A stretch of DNA of 64,000 bases from BOKV01 sp041397525 (GTDB taxonomy: Bacteria; Pseudomonadota; Alphaproteobacteria; Rhizobiales; Rhizobiaceae). The translations under genes were made by a program, and so were the position numbers. The notes under the pieces were generated by a model. It was not told where the DNA came from, searched no databases, and worked only from the letters and a program-made list of their open reading frames with translations. Location: NCBI GenBank assembly GCA_041397525.1, contig JAWKWL010000005.1:331903-395902 (forward strand), written 5' to 3'. Position 1 is the stretch's first letter. Each line of letters begins with the position of its first letter. Positions 51,218 to 60,232 of this stretch are shown one piece after another.

Positions 51218-52807
51218 ATGATTATCGAGCGTTTTCTCACATGGTTTGATACCGCGCCATTGGCTGAAAAAGCCGCTGCCACAAATGCGCTGGCGCGTGC
51301 ATATCTTCTTTCTCCCATGGAGGAAGAAGAAGCAGGGTTGGCGGAGGCTGCAATGACGGTTGTGTTGGACGATGATAGCTCTGAGGTGCGCCACGCACTT
51401 GCCGATGCCCTTGCAGACAGTGACCAGGCGCCCCGGCACATCATCATGGCGCTTGCCTGCGACAGCGTTGCAATCTCCTCGCTCGTACTTTCCCGCTCAC
51501 CGCTGTTGGTCGATGCGGAACTGATCGACATTGCAGCCACTGGTGCCTGCGAGCAGCAATTTGCCGTCGCTTCCCGTTACAAGCCGTCCCAGGCTGTTTG
51601 CGATGCAATCGCCACGCATTCGCAGGCCAAGGCCTGCCTCGAACTCCTCTGCAATGAGACTGCGGACATTTCCAGGAACGCGTTGCACGTCCTCAGTGAG
51701 CGTTTCGGGGACAATGCCGATATTCGCGGGCTGCTTGTCCAGCGCCCCGAACTGCAGCCGCGCACCAGGGTGCTTCTTCTTGAAAAACTCTCGATTGCCT
51801 ATGGTGAGGAAGCAGAGCGTGCTGACGGCATGAGCCCGGTCCGCAAGGAGCAACTCATTCGTGACACCTGCGAAAAGGCGACCATCACCTATGCCGCACA
51901 GGCGCATGAACACGATCTGCACGAAATCGTTGATGCGTTGATCCAGTCAGGCAAGATGAACGCCGCCTTCCTGCTGCGCGCGATCTGCATGGGTAACATA
52001 GCACTCTTTGCAACGGCACTTGCCCAACTCTCAGACATGCCCTTCCATCGCGTTGAGGCAGTACTTGCGGAAAACCGGGCCGGTGCGTTTCGCGCGCTTT
52101 ATGCCAAGGCGGAACTGCCTGCTTCCGCGTTTTCAGTATTTGCCGGTGCAGTTGAAACCTGGCGGACATTGCTGGCCTCGCAGGATGAAGTCGATCCCGC
52201 ACGATTGCCATATCTGGTGACCCGCGAAGTGTTGAAAACCTATCATCCTGACAGCGACGGACAGGTTGATGCCCTGCTGGTCCTGCTACGCCGTTTGGCA
52301 GCAGAGGCTGCGCGTGAAAATGCGCGAGCGGAAGTCTCGCGCATCACCCGCGAGGCACGGGAGCGTGAAATGATCCTTCTCGCTGCCCCACAGCAGGAGG
52401 CCGTGATTGAAATCGCCCCTGAAATCCTGGCCGATTTCGCACTGCATTTTGCAGACGAGATTGTCGGCCTAGAAGAGGAGCTTCTGGGTATCGTCACCGT
52501 TGATGAAGAAACCGGGCGGGAAATGTTCGAAGGCAGCATTGATGCCGAGCGCTTCGAGCAGGAAATCGGTGAAATGCTGAACGAGGACAACAACTGGGAA
52601 AACAATGGTCCAGGCCCAGTGGATCTGGAGGTGGCAGCCAATGACGACTTGCCACCGGTCCGTCCGGATGTCGACGTCACTCCGGGATTGAACCCGTCAT
52701 TGCCCGTTTCTGTACTGATGGAAATGGCACGCGCGAGACTGAAACCGCAGCTGGGCACTTTGGAAGTGGAAATTGAAGCCGCATATGACGACCAACGCGC
52801 AGCTTGA
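51218..52807 (+). CDS. DUF2336 domain-containing protein
   Basis: 529 residues, all-helical. Repeat-like N-terminal region (F-L-T-W-F-D-T-A-P, A-R-A-Y-L, V-R-H-A-L-A-D-A-L-A-D, A-L-A-C-D) resembles a HEAT-like DUF2336 (PF10098) fold; the C-terminal ~120 residues are acidic. Alphaproteobacterial DUF2336 proteins have no proven activity. The start at 51218 is chosen from family N-terminus; 18 more upstream codons are open. Confidence 0.85.
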   Translation: MIIERFLTWFDTAPLAEKAAATNALARAYLLSPMEEEEAGLAEAAMTVVLDDDSSEVRHALADALADSDQAPRHIIMALACDSVAISSLVLSRSPLLVDAELIDIAATGACEQQFAVASRYKPSQAVCDAIATHSQAKACLELLCNETADISRNALHVLSERFGDNADIRGLLVQRPELQPRTRVLLLEKLSIAYGEEAERADGMSPVRKEQLIRDTCEKATITYAAQAHEHDLHEIVDALIQSGKMNAAFLLRAICMGNIALFATALAQLSDMPFHRVEAVLAENRAGAFRALYAKAELPASAFSVFAGAVETWRTLLASQDEVDPARLPYLVTREVLKTYHPDSDGQVDALLVLLRRLAAEAARENARAEVSRITREAREREMILLAAPQQEAVIEIAPEILADFALHFADEIVGLEEELLGIVTVDEETGREMFEGSIDAERFEQEIGEMLNEDNNWENNGPGPVDLEVAANDDLPPVRPDVDVTPGLNPSLPVSVLMEMARARLKPQLGTLEVEIEAAYDDQRAA

Positions 52808-52863
52808 GCATGCGGCATAAAGCAAACTTCGATCCGATTGGATCAGTTTGATCGAAACCTGCC

Positions 52864-53628
52864 CTAATACTGGAACTGCTCTGCCAATATTCTCTCGTCC
52901 CAGGAATGGTCGCGGTCAAACAGGATAATGCCTTTTGAAGTTGAGTCCTGACGTACCCTGACGCGCCTTACGGATTTGATCTCAGTATGGTCGGCGACCG
53001 CATTTACCGGGCGTTTTTCGACGTCCAGTACCTCGATCAGCACTTCCGAAGTATTGGGAATAAGCGCGCCACGCCAGCGCCTCGGCCTGAACGGACTGAC
53101 AGGCGTCAGGGCCAGAAGCGGCGCTTCCAGTGGCAGGATCGGGCCATGGGCGGAGAGGTTGTAGGCTGTCGAGCCAGCCGGCGTCGCCACCAGAACCCCG
53201 TCGCATATCAACGGATTGAGCCGTATCTTGCCGTCAATGCTGATCGAAAGGCTTGCAGCCTGATAGGATTGGCGCAGCAGCGAAACCTCGTTGATGGCTT
53301 GCGCCTTGTGGATCTTGCCGGAGATGTCCTCGGCCTCCATTTCCAGCGGTCTGATATGGCTTCGGGTAGAAGTTGCCAGACGGGTTTCAAGATCATCCTC
53401 GCCATATTCGTTCATCAGGAATCCGACGGTTCCCTTGTTCATCCCGTAAATCGGCAGGCCGGAATTCATGTATTCATGCTGGGTCGCGAGCATGAACCCG
53501 TCGCCACCCAAGGCCACAATGTGTGTTGCCTCGCGCGGCTTGCAATTGCCATAGCGTTTGCTCAGGCGTCGCAATGCCGCCTGGGCATCAGGTGCATTGC
53601 TGGCGACGAAGGCGATTTTGGTTTCCAT
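52864..53628 (-). CDS. nadK: NAD kinase
   Basis: Phosphorylates NAD to NADP. 254 residues. The catalytic/substrate motif G-G-D-G is at 41-44 with Asp43, and the N-E-V-S-L-L-R and D-G-V-L-V-A-T-P-A-G-S-T-A-Y motifs are intact. ATG 53628 follows AGGGG and matches family N-termini (M-E-T-K-I-A-F-V-A-S); upstream codons to 53739 are open without similarity. Confidence 0.95.
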   Translation of the reverse strand: METKIAFVASNAPDAQAALRRLSKRYGNCKPREATHIVALGGDGFMLATQHEYMNSGLPIYGMNKGTVGFLMNEYGEDDLETRLATSTRSHIRPLEMEAEDISGKIHKAQAINEVSLLRQSYQAASLSISIDGKIRLNPLICDGVLVATPAGSTAYNLSAHGPILPLEAPLLALTPVSPFRPRRWRGALIPNTSEVLIEVLDVEKRPVNAVADHTEIKSVRRVRVRQDSTSKGIILFDRDHSWDERILAEQFQY

Positions 53629-53842
53629 GCCGACCCCTGCCGCACTGGTTGAAACGAATTGTTTGTCTACAAGGCTATATTGCCACGCCTTTTGCAAGCA
53701 AGCCGCGTTGCAAATTTCTGTCCACACATGACGATACAAATTTCCGCATTGTGTTTACTTTTTGTTTATCATGGGAGCGCAGAATCAGTGAGTATCACAC
53801 TTGCCGGATGCATTTCGTTCCGCCCCGGGCGAAACTGATGGC

Positions 53843-53854
53843 GGTGAGCTCACC
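53843..53854. promoter_or_regulatory. Palindrome in the leader of the small coiled-coil gene
   Basis: GGTGAGCTCACC, a perfect 12-bp dyad, 23 bp before ATG 53877. TTTCG and CGAAA slightly upstream can also pair. It could be an operator or leader hairpin. Confidence 0.35.
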
Positions 53855-53876
53855 AGTTCTGAGTAGAGGAAGAGCC

Positions 53877-54104
53877 ATGATCAGACCAGCCAGTGAAATC
53901 GAATATCCAGCGTCCCAGGCCCAGCGCAATCGTGCCAGCATGCTTGCCCGCATGGAAGCACTCAACAACGCCAACAGTGCCCTGATGGCCATCATCGCCG
54001 AACGCATTGGTGCTGAAGTCACCGAAGACGAATTCCGCGTGACCGAGCTCACAGCAGAGCAGGATCGCCTGATCGCCAACATGCGTGAACTTGCCCGCGC
54101 CTGA
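53877..54104 (+). CDS. Small coiled-coil protein, unknown function
   Basis: 75 residues, mostly helical: A-R-M-E-A-L-N-N-A-N-S-A-L-M-A-I-I-A-E-R-I and L-T-A-E-Q-D-R-L-I-A-N-M-R-E-L. Acidic and Ala-rich, no signal. ATG 53877 follows GAGGAAGAG, and a terminator follows, so it is a separate transcription unit. No family recognised; similar small proteins occur in Hyphomicrobiales. Confidence 0.7.
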   Translation: MIRPASEIEYPASQAQRNRASMLARMEALNNANSALMAIIAERIGAEVTEDEFRVTELTAEQDRLIANMRELARA

Positions 54105-54130
54105 CGCCAAGCCTCGAATTTTCCGGAAAC

Positions 54131-54166
54131 AAGGGCTGCTGGAAACTGCGGCCCTTTTCTATTTTG
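54131..54166 (+). terminator. Intrinsic terminator of the small coiled-coil gene
   Basis: AAGGGCTGC (54131-54139) pairs with GCGGCCCTT (54148-54156) with one T-G pair and an eight-base loop, followed by TTTTCTATTTT. Confidence 0.8.
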
Positions 54167-54179
54167 GTTGGTTTCGGCG

Positions 54180-55937
54180 TTATTGACCGATTGCCAACCC
54201 CTCACGCCGTGGATCGGCACCGCCCTCCAGGCTGTTGTCTTGGATGACGATCATGTGCAGGCCGGAGTTAAGTTCCTTTGCCTCTACCTTGTAGCCCATG
54301 TCGGTCAATGCCGGGGCCAACGCTTCTGCCGCGCTGCCTTCCTCCACATCATAGGTACCGAAGCGGTTGATCAGATGTGGAAGCGACACTGATTGTTGCG
54401 CATCCATTCCCCAGTCCAGATGGGCAATGATGGTCTTGGCTACATAGCCGATAATGCGACTGCCGCCGGGAGATCCCACTGCCATTACCGGCTTGCCATC
54501 CTTGAATACGATTGTGGGAGCCATGGAAGAACGCGGTCGCTTGCCAGGTTCCACCCTGTTGGCAACCGGCCTGCCGTCCTCCTCGGGAACGAAGGAAAAA
54601 TCGGTCAGTTCATTGTTGAGCAGGAAACCGCGAACCATCAGTCGCGAGCCGAAACCGTTTTCGATCGTCGTTGTCATTGACAGCACATTGCCGTCGCCAT
54701 CAGCGATCGAGAAATGGCTGGTCGAAGGAAACTCGATTGCTTCATCCGGTGCATAATTCAGCGCATGGTCAAACGGCGGTTCGCCCGGAATGACCTGCTC
54801 CCTGGAAAGTGCCTTTGGCCCGGCGAGCAGTTTTGCCCGATCCTTGAGATAGTCGCCATTCACCAGTCCCTTGGGCATTTTCACATAGTCGCTGTCCGCC
54901 ATGTAAAGGCCCCGGTCGGCAAAGGCCAGGCGTGATGCATCTCCGATGATGCGCCAGCTTTCGGCACTTTGCGGCCCTAGCGCCGTCAGGTCATAGGCTT
55001 CCGCCATCTTCAATATCTGCCCGACGCTCAAAGCGCCGGAGGAGGGCGGTCCCATGCCACAAACGTCATGTTGACGGTAGTTCACACACACCGGCTCGCG
55101 TTCCACGACCTTGTATCCTGCAAGATCGTCAAGCGAGAGCAATCCCGGATTTCCCGCCGCCCCGTGTACCGTATCGACAACGTCACGCGCGATGTCGCCG
55201 GAATAGAATGCCTTGGCCCCATCCTTGGCGATTGCCGATAACGTGGCAGCATATTCCGGGTTTTTCAAAATGGTGCCCGCAAAAATCGGGACGCCTTCCT
55301 CGGAAAAGAAATAGCGCCGGGTCGCTTCATTGGCGAAAAGCGATTCAGCTGAGTCCGATATCAGCGAATTGAGGCGGGGTGAGACAGCAAAACCGTCACT
55401 GGCAAGCTGGATCGCCGGCTCGAACAGGCTCGCCCATGGCAGTTTTCCATGCGCCTTGTGCATCGCCTCAATCAGCGCCACAGTTCCCGGTGTTCCAACA
55501 GACCGTCCGCCTATGACCGCATCAAAGAATTTCAGCGGCTTGCCGTCGCCGTCGAGAAACAATTGCGGCGTTGCCTGCATGGGAGCGGTTTCGCGCCCGT
55601 CAAATGTGGTCAGCTTGTTGGTTGCTGCATCGAAATAAACCGCGAATGCGCCGCCGCCCAAACCGGAAGATTGTGGTTCGACCAGTCCAAGCACCAATTG
55701 AACGGCAACCATCGCATCTATAGCATTCCCGCCCTTGGCAAGGATTGCATCGCCTGCCTTGGCAGCATGTGGATTGGCCGCGACGACCATCCACTTTTTC
55801 GTAGTGACGGGTGGTTTGGCGGCAAATCCGGTCGCTGCTTCCGGTGCGACCAGATCCGTTGCCTGTTCAGCACAAGCGGGAAGTGACAGCGACAACAGTG
55901 TTGCCGCGACCAGAAACCTGCTGCCCCACCAACTCAC
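54180..55937 (-). CDS. ggt: Gamma-glutamyltransferase
   Basis: Cleaves gamma-glutamyl bonds of glutathione and related peptides in the periplasm. 585 residues. A signal or lipoprotein-like start (L-P-A-C-A-E) is followed by the large subunit; self-cleavage and catalysis use Thr406 in P-S-T-S-H-F-S, with G-G-R-S-V-G-T-P and P-P-S-S-G substrate motifs. The smaller subunit runs from Thr406 to the end. Upstream on the same strand lies the 119-residue exported protein gene; its stop overlaps the ggt start by four bases (ATGA). Confidence 0.95.
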   Translation of the reverse strand: MSWWGSRFLVAATLLSLSLPACAEQATDLVAPEAATGFAAKPPVTTKKWMVVAANPHAAKAGDAILAKGGNAIDAMVAVQLVLGLVEPQSSGLGGGAFAVYFDAATNKLTTFDGRETAPMQATPQLFLDGDGKPLKFFDAVIGGRSVGTPGTVALIEAMHKAHGKLPWASLFEPAIQLASDGFAVSPRLNSLISDSAESLFANEATRRYFFSEEGVPIFAGTILKNPEYAATLSAIAKDGAKAFYSGDIARDVVDTVHGAAGNPGLLSLDDLAGYKVVEREPVCVNYRQHDVCGMGPPSSGALSVGQILKMAEAYDLTALGPQSAESWRIIGDASRLAFADRGLYMADSDYVKMPKGLVNGDYLKDRAKLLAGPKALSREQVIPGEPPFDHALNYAPDEAIEFPSTSHFSIADGDGNVLSMTTTIENGFGSRLMVRGFLLNNELTDFSFVPEEDGRPVANRVEPGKRPRSSMAPTIVFKDGKPVMAVGSPGGSRIIGYVAKTIIAHLDWGMDAQQSVSLPHLINRFGTYDVEEGSAAEALAPALTDMGYKVEAKELNSGLHMIVIQDNSLEGGADPRREGLAIGQ

Positions 55938-56293
55938 TGGAGCAACCGCCAGAGCGGATCATGGTCGATGATCCGGGCCCTGCATATGTAGCCGATCCGG
56001 CATCGCGGACTGTCCAGCGTGGGAACAACCTTCAACTCCGTCTCTTCATCACCGTCACAAAACCCGGTGCCGCTGACGATGCGGGCATAGGTATGCGTCC
56101 CGGTTGTCATGACGACAGCGCCATTCTGCCGGATGAAATTCCTGCCCTGTTCGCAAGTCATTTTTCGCGTGTCAGTCCGCGCTGCCGTCGCCGGGCTCGC
56201 TGTTGTTACAAAACTGACAGCCGTCACACCCGCGCTCATGGAAATTGCGAGGAGAAGTCTGCAAAGACCTCCTGACTGTGAGATATTGCGCAT
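55934..56293 (-). CDS. Exported small protein of the R-x-D-T-R cysteine family (paralogue A)
   Basis: 119 residues with a signal ending near A-T-A-A. The mature chain contains T-R-K-M-T-C, A-V-V-M-T-T-G-T-H-T-Y-A-R-I-V, F-C-D-G, P-T-L-D-S-P-R-C and G-Y-I-C-R-A-R, with four cysteines. It is paralogous to the next gene. The stop overlaps the ggt start (55934-55937), suggesting translational coupling. Function unknown. ATG 56293 follows GAAAGGA. Confidence 0.8.
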   Translation of the reverse strand: MRNISQSGGLCRLLLAISMSAGVTAVSFVTTASPATAARTDTRKMTCEQGRNFIRQNGAVVMTTGTHTYARIVSGTGFCDGDEETELKVVPTLDSPRCRIGYICRARIIDHDPLWRLLQ

Positions 56294-56400
56294 CGATCCA
56301 TCCTTTCACCGTCGCCCGCCGTACCTGATTATAGGTCGAACAGTTGGGCAAGGTGCAAGTAAATTGTACTGATTGCGCAAGGCATCGATCTGTCCTGACC

Positions 56401-56709
56401 TTAGTCCGCCGTCGGATCTTCGATGCAATAATAGCCAACCCAGCACTTTGGATTGTCAAGCGTCGGTGCATATTTGCGGAAAGCACGCTGGGTCGGGCCG
56501 CATTGGCCTTGTCCGGCAACGATCCGGTCATAGGTATGCGGTCCTGTAGTCATCAGGATCGCGCGGGCCTGTTTTATCGCAGCCTGTACTTCGGCGCAGT
56601 GATAGTTTCGGGTATCGGGCCTGGCTGCAAACCCGTCACCCGCTGACCCGGCAACCATAGCCAGCGTCGCGCTGGCGACAATCAGTGCTCTTGGTGAAGT
56701 CGTCGTCAT
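56401..56709 (-). CDS. Exported small protein of the R-x-D-T-R cysteine family (paralogue B)
   Basis: 102 residues. Signal, then R-P-D-T-R-N-Y-H-C, A-I-L-M-T-T-G-P-H-T-Y-D-R-I-V, G-Q-C-G, P-T-L-D-N-P-K-C and G-Y-Y-C. The cysteine positions and the M-T-T-G-x-H-T-Y-x-R-I-V core are shared with paralogue A, so the two arose by tandem duplication. Function unknown. ATG 56709 follows AGGAAA. 107 bp separate it from paralogue A. Confidence 0.8.
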   Translation of the reverse strand: MTTTSPRALIVASATLAMVAGSAGDGFAARPDTRNYHCAEVQAAIKQARAILMTTGPHTYDRIVAGQGQCGPTQRAFRKYAPTLDNPKCWVGYYCIEDPTAD

Positions 56710-56947
56710 TCAGATTTCCTGACTCGTTTCGCATCTGCACCCCATCAGGCAACACTGTCACAAACCTGCACAAGATTGCAACCGTAGTACTGATTTTCCT
56801 CAAGTTTTCGGGGCGGAGCTGCCCAGGTTTTGGGCAATAAATCCACTTGTGGCGAGTTCCAAATGGGTGTTACCGTCACCGAATTCGCTCCCTGCACGCC
56901 AATGTGCCATGATGGTGGATTGGGCAGGGGATAGTCGGGAGCCTTTT

Positions 56948-58378
56948 TTGTATACCAAGCGTTCGGACAAGATTTTCGACGAAATGTTTTTGCATGATGG
57001 CAGCGTCCGGGAGCCCTATCGTGCAATCAATGCCTGGCTCGCGGCGCAACCCAAGGGTGGGTTGAAACAGAAGGCTAGGGATGCCGACGCGATTTTCCGG
57101 CGTCTGGGAATAACCTTTGCGGTATATGGCAGCAATGAAACGACCGAAAGGCTGATACCCTTCGACATCATTCCGCGGATTATCGCTGCGGCCGAGTGGC
57201 GCCGCCTTGAGCGTGGCATTCGCCAGAGAGTAAGGGCTCTCAACGCATTTCTCCATGACATCTATCACCGCCAGGAAATCATTCGGGCAGGACGCGTGCC
57301 CGAAGACCTGATCCTCAAGAACTCGGCATTCTGCCCGCAAATGATGGGACTGGATCCCGCCAAGGGGGTTTATTCGCACATCATCGGTGTTGATCTCGTC
57401 CGGGTGAGCGAAAACGAGTTCTATGTTCTGGAAGACAATCTTCGCACACCCTCCGGCGTTTCCTACATGATCGAGGATCGCGAGGCGATGATGCGTCTGG
57501 CACCTGAACTCTTCGCGGAATATCGCGTGGCACCGGTGGAACAATATCCTGAGAACCTGCGCCGCACGCTCCAGTCCGTAGCCCCGCCGGCCTGCAAGGG
57601 TGACCCGGTCATCGCGGTTCTGACGCCCGGGATCTACAATTCCGCATTCTTCGAACATTCTTTCCTGGCCGACGAGATGGGCGTCGAACTTTGCCAGGGT
57701 GACGACCTCTTCGTTGACAACGGTTTCGTCTACATGCGCACAACACGCCAGCCCCAGCGCGTAGACGTGATTTATCGGCGTGTTGATGACGACTATCTTG
57801 ACCCGCTGACTTTCCGCAAGGATTCGACCCTTGGCGTCCCGGGTCTGTTTGCGGCCTACAGGGCGGGCAATGTGACGATCGTCAATGCGCCAGGGACCGG
57901 CATTGCCGATGACAAGGCTGTCTACACTTACGTCCCGCAGATCATCGAGTTTTACACCGGAGAGAAGCCCATCCTCAACAATGTGCCGACCTACAACTGC
58001 ACCAACCCCGACGAACGCGCTTATGTTCTGGACAATCTCCAGGATCTTGTCGTGAAAGAGGTGCATGGCTCTGGTGGTTACGGCATGCTGGTCGGTCCCG
58101 CATCGACCAAGAAGGAAAGGGCCGAGTTTACCCGCCGCATAAAGGCTCGTCCCGACAATTACATAGTCCAGCCGACGCTGGCGCTTTCGACTTGTCCGAC
58201 CTGTGTCGAAAAGGGCATTGCGCCACGCCATGTCGATCTGCGCCCGTTTGTTCTGGTCGGAGACCAGATGCGCATCACGCCGGGCGGGCTGACCCGCGTG
58301 GCTCTCAAGGATGGCTCGCTTGTTGTCAATTCCTCACAAGGGGGTGGCACCAAGGATACGTGGGTATTGGAGGACTGA
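56948..58378 (+). CDS. Circularly permuted ATP-grasp family protein
   Basis: 476 residues from TTG 56948, with GGGAG six bases upstream (open frame to 56849, no similarity). Circularly permuted ATP-grasp type 2 family (CP_ATPgrasp, PF04174/PF14403): I-F-D-E-M, Y-H-R-Q-E-I-I-R-A-G-R, G-V-D-L-V-R-V-S-E-N-E-F-Y-V-L-E-D-N-L-R-T (metal/nucleotide region), and a late V-V-K-E-V-H-G-S-G-G-Y-G-M-L-V-G-P. Family proposed to make peptide or amide bonds. The stop overlaps the alpha-E gene start (TGATG). First gene of the operon. Confidence 0.88.
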   Translation: MYTKRSDKIFDEMFLHDGSVREPYRAINAWLAAQPKGGLKQKARDADAIFRRLGITFAVYGSNETTERLIPFDIIPRIIAAAEWRRLERGIRQRVRALNAFLHDIYHRQEIIRAGRVPEDLILKNSAFCPQMMGLDPAKGVYSHIIGVDLVRVSENEFYVLEDNLRTPSGVSYMIEDREAMMRLAPELFAEYRVAPVEQYPENLRRTLQSVAPPACKGDPVIAVLTPGIYNSAFFEHSFLADEMGVELCQGDDLFVDNGFVYMRTTRQPQRVDVIYRRVDDDYLDPLTFRKDSTLGVPGLFAAYRAGNVTIVNAPGTGIADDKAVYTYVPQIIEFYTGEKPILNNVPTYNCTNPDERAYVLDNLQDLVVKEVHGSGGYGMLVGPASTKKERAEFTRRIKARPDNYIVQPTLALSTCPTCVEKGIAPRHVDLRPFVLVGDQMRITPGGLTRVALKDGSLVVNSSQGGGTKDTWVLED

Positions 58379-59322
58379 TGCTCGGACGCACTGCCTCCAA
58401 CCTGTTCTGGTTGTCGCGCTACATGGAGCGCGCAGAAAACATGGCGCGCTTGCTCGATGTCGGCTACCGGATGTCGTTGACGCCGGGGCTGGACACAGGC
58501 CATCGTGAACAATGGGATTCCACCCTGCAGGCTGCGGCCCTTTCCGAGGCCTTCCACCAGATGCATGAAGAAGCGCTGATGCCGAAGGTTCGCGATTTCA
58601 TGCTTTTTGACGAAAACAATCCGTCATCGGTACGAAATTGCCTTTTGGCCGCCCGCTCCAATGCAAGATCGGAGCGCACCGCAATCACCACGGAAATGTG
58701 GGAGAGCATCAATGGTACATGGCTCGAATTCTCCCAGTTCAAGCCTTCGTCGGTTACCGTTGATGAACTGCCCCGCCTGCTTGACTGGATCAAGAACAAC
58801 ACGGCGCAGTTCCGTGGGGCGATGCTGAATACCAAATTGCGCGACGACGGATTTTCATTCCTGCAATTGGGCGTTTTCAATGAACGCGCCGACAATACGG
58901 CGCGAATTCTGGACGTGAAATATTACGTATTGCTGCCGCGCTCCGAGCTGGTCGGCTCGGATGTTGACATGCAGCAATGGATGATGATCCTGCGCGCTGC
59001 ATCTGCCCACCGCTCCTATCGGCACGTCTATCGCGATACTTACAAGGCCTGGAACATCGCTGACTTCCTGATATTGCGCAAGGAGATGCCGCGCTCGCTT
59101 TCGCACTGCTATTCCTGGATCAATACGACCATGGATGATCTGGAAGACTATTACGGCATTCGCCTGGAATGCCACGATCATGCCAAATCCACGCATCTCC
59201 AATTGCGCAACGCGAAGATGGATGTGATATTCCAAACGGGCCTGCATGAGTTCCTTTCGGACTTCATCCAGCAGAACAACAATCTGGGCGCATCCATCGC
59301 GGAAAGTTACAATTTCTTCTGA
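58378..59322 (+). CDS. Alpha-E domain-containing protein
   Basis: 314 residues of the alpha-E family (PF04168), all-helical, about 300 residues as usual. It begins M-L-G-R-T-A-S-N-L-F-W-L-S-R-Y-M-E-R-A-E-N. Conserved blocks include E-R-A-D-N-T-A-R-I-L-D and S-H-C-Y. Function unknown, but the family is regularly encoded beside CP-ATP-grasp and transglutaminase-like genes. The start overlaps the ATP-grasp stop (TGATG), so translation is coupled. Confidence 0.92.
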   Translation: MLGRTASNLFWLSRYMERAENMARLLDVGYRMSLTPGLDTGHREQWDSTLQAAALSEAFHQMHEEALMPKVRDFMLFDENNPSSVRNCLLAARSNARSERTAITTEMWESINGTWLEFSQFKPSSVTVDELPRLLDWIKNNTAQFRGAMLNTKLRDDGFSFLQLGVFNERADNTARILDVKYYVLLPRSELVGSDVDMQQWMMILRAASAHRSYRHVYRDTYKAWNIADFLILRKEMPRSLSHCYSWINTTMDDLEDYYGIRLECHDHAKSTHLQLRNAKMDVIFQTGLHEFLSDFIQQNNNLGASIAESYNFF

Positions 59323-59358
59323 CACGCCGGGCACTGGCTGGATAATGGATAGTGGTAG

Positions 59359-60174
59359 ATGCGGATACGGATTGATCACACGACCGGTTATCATTACGAA
59401 CAATCGGCACGTTACGGTGTACAGGAATTGCGGCTGACCCCGTGTGATCTTGCCTCCCAAACCGTTATCGACTGGAAAATTGATTGCCCCGGCATCGAGG
59501 GAGCCGCCCGGTTTCATGACGCCTTCGGCAATATCACTCATCTGGTGAACCAGGAGTTCGAGACCAGCGAACTCGTTATCCGGGTGTCAGGAATTGTCGA
59601 AACAAAATCTTCCGACGGCGTGGTCGGAACTGTTCCACATGATCCGCCCGCAAGGATATTCCTGCGCCAGACCGCGCTCACCAAGCCTGACAAACTTGTA
59701 ACAGCCATTGCACGACAGCATGAGGGGCGTCACCGCGACCAGATCGCGCTGTATCATGCGCTGATGGGAACAATTCGTGAGCGGATGAGCTTTGAAACCA
59801 AGGCAACCGACTCGGAAACAAGTGCAGCGCAAGCACTGGCGCGAGGTCATGGGGTTTGTCAGGATTTCGCCCATGTCTTCATCAGCGTGTGTCGGCTTCT
59901 CGATCAGCCTGCCCGCTACGTCACTGGTTATCTCGCGATGCAGGAAGGCGAGGGCGATGCGGAGGCGCATCACGCATGGGTCGAGGCCGACGTTGCCGGA
60001 CTGGGCTGGGTCGGGTTTGATCCCGCAAACGGCATCTGCCCGGATGCCCGATATGTAAGGCTTGCCTGCGGCCTGGACGCAGATTCCGCTGCTCCGGTAC
60101 GCGGCGTAAGGAGAGGGGCAGGGGCGGACAGGCTGACAGTGCGCGTGGCCGTCCACAGCGAGGCTTCACAATAA
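59359..60174 (+). CDS. Transglutaminase-like cysteine protein
   Basis: 271 residues. An N-terminal beta domain (R-I-R-I-D-H-T-T-G-Y-H-Y) is followed by a transglutaminase-like core with Cys167 in G-H-G-V-C-Q-D-F, His205 in H-H-A-W and Asp221 in G-F-D-P-A-N. No signal peptide. Such proteins are predicted peptidases or transglutaminases; in this operon they may process or form a gamma-glutamyl-type bond. 36 bp after the alpha-E gene. Confidence 0.9.
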   Translation: MRIRIDHTTGYHYEQSARYGVQELRLTPCDLASQTVIDWKIDCPGIEGAARFHDAFGNITHLVNQEFETSELVIRVSGIVETKSSDGVVGTVPHDPPARIFLRQTALTKPDKLVTAIARQHEGRHRDQIALYHALMGTIRERMSFETKATDSETSAAQALARGHGVCQDFAHVFISVCRLLDQPARYVTGYLAMQEGEGDAEAHHAWVEADVAGLGWVGFDPANGICPDARYVRLACGLDADSAAPVRGVRRGAGADRLTVRVAVHSEASQ

Positions 60175-60232
60175 GCGGTGCGCCGCTTCATGCCGCTTGA
60201 GCAGCAAGTAAATCGGGACTATACCGCGCACC

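Noticed and set aside
56745..57026. 93-codon minus frame upstream of the ATP-grasp operon
   Set aside because: It overlaps the start of the ATP-grasp gene in antisense and has no recognisable feature.
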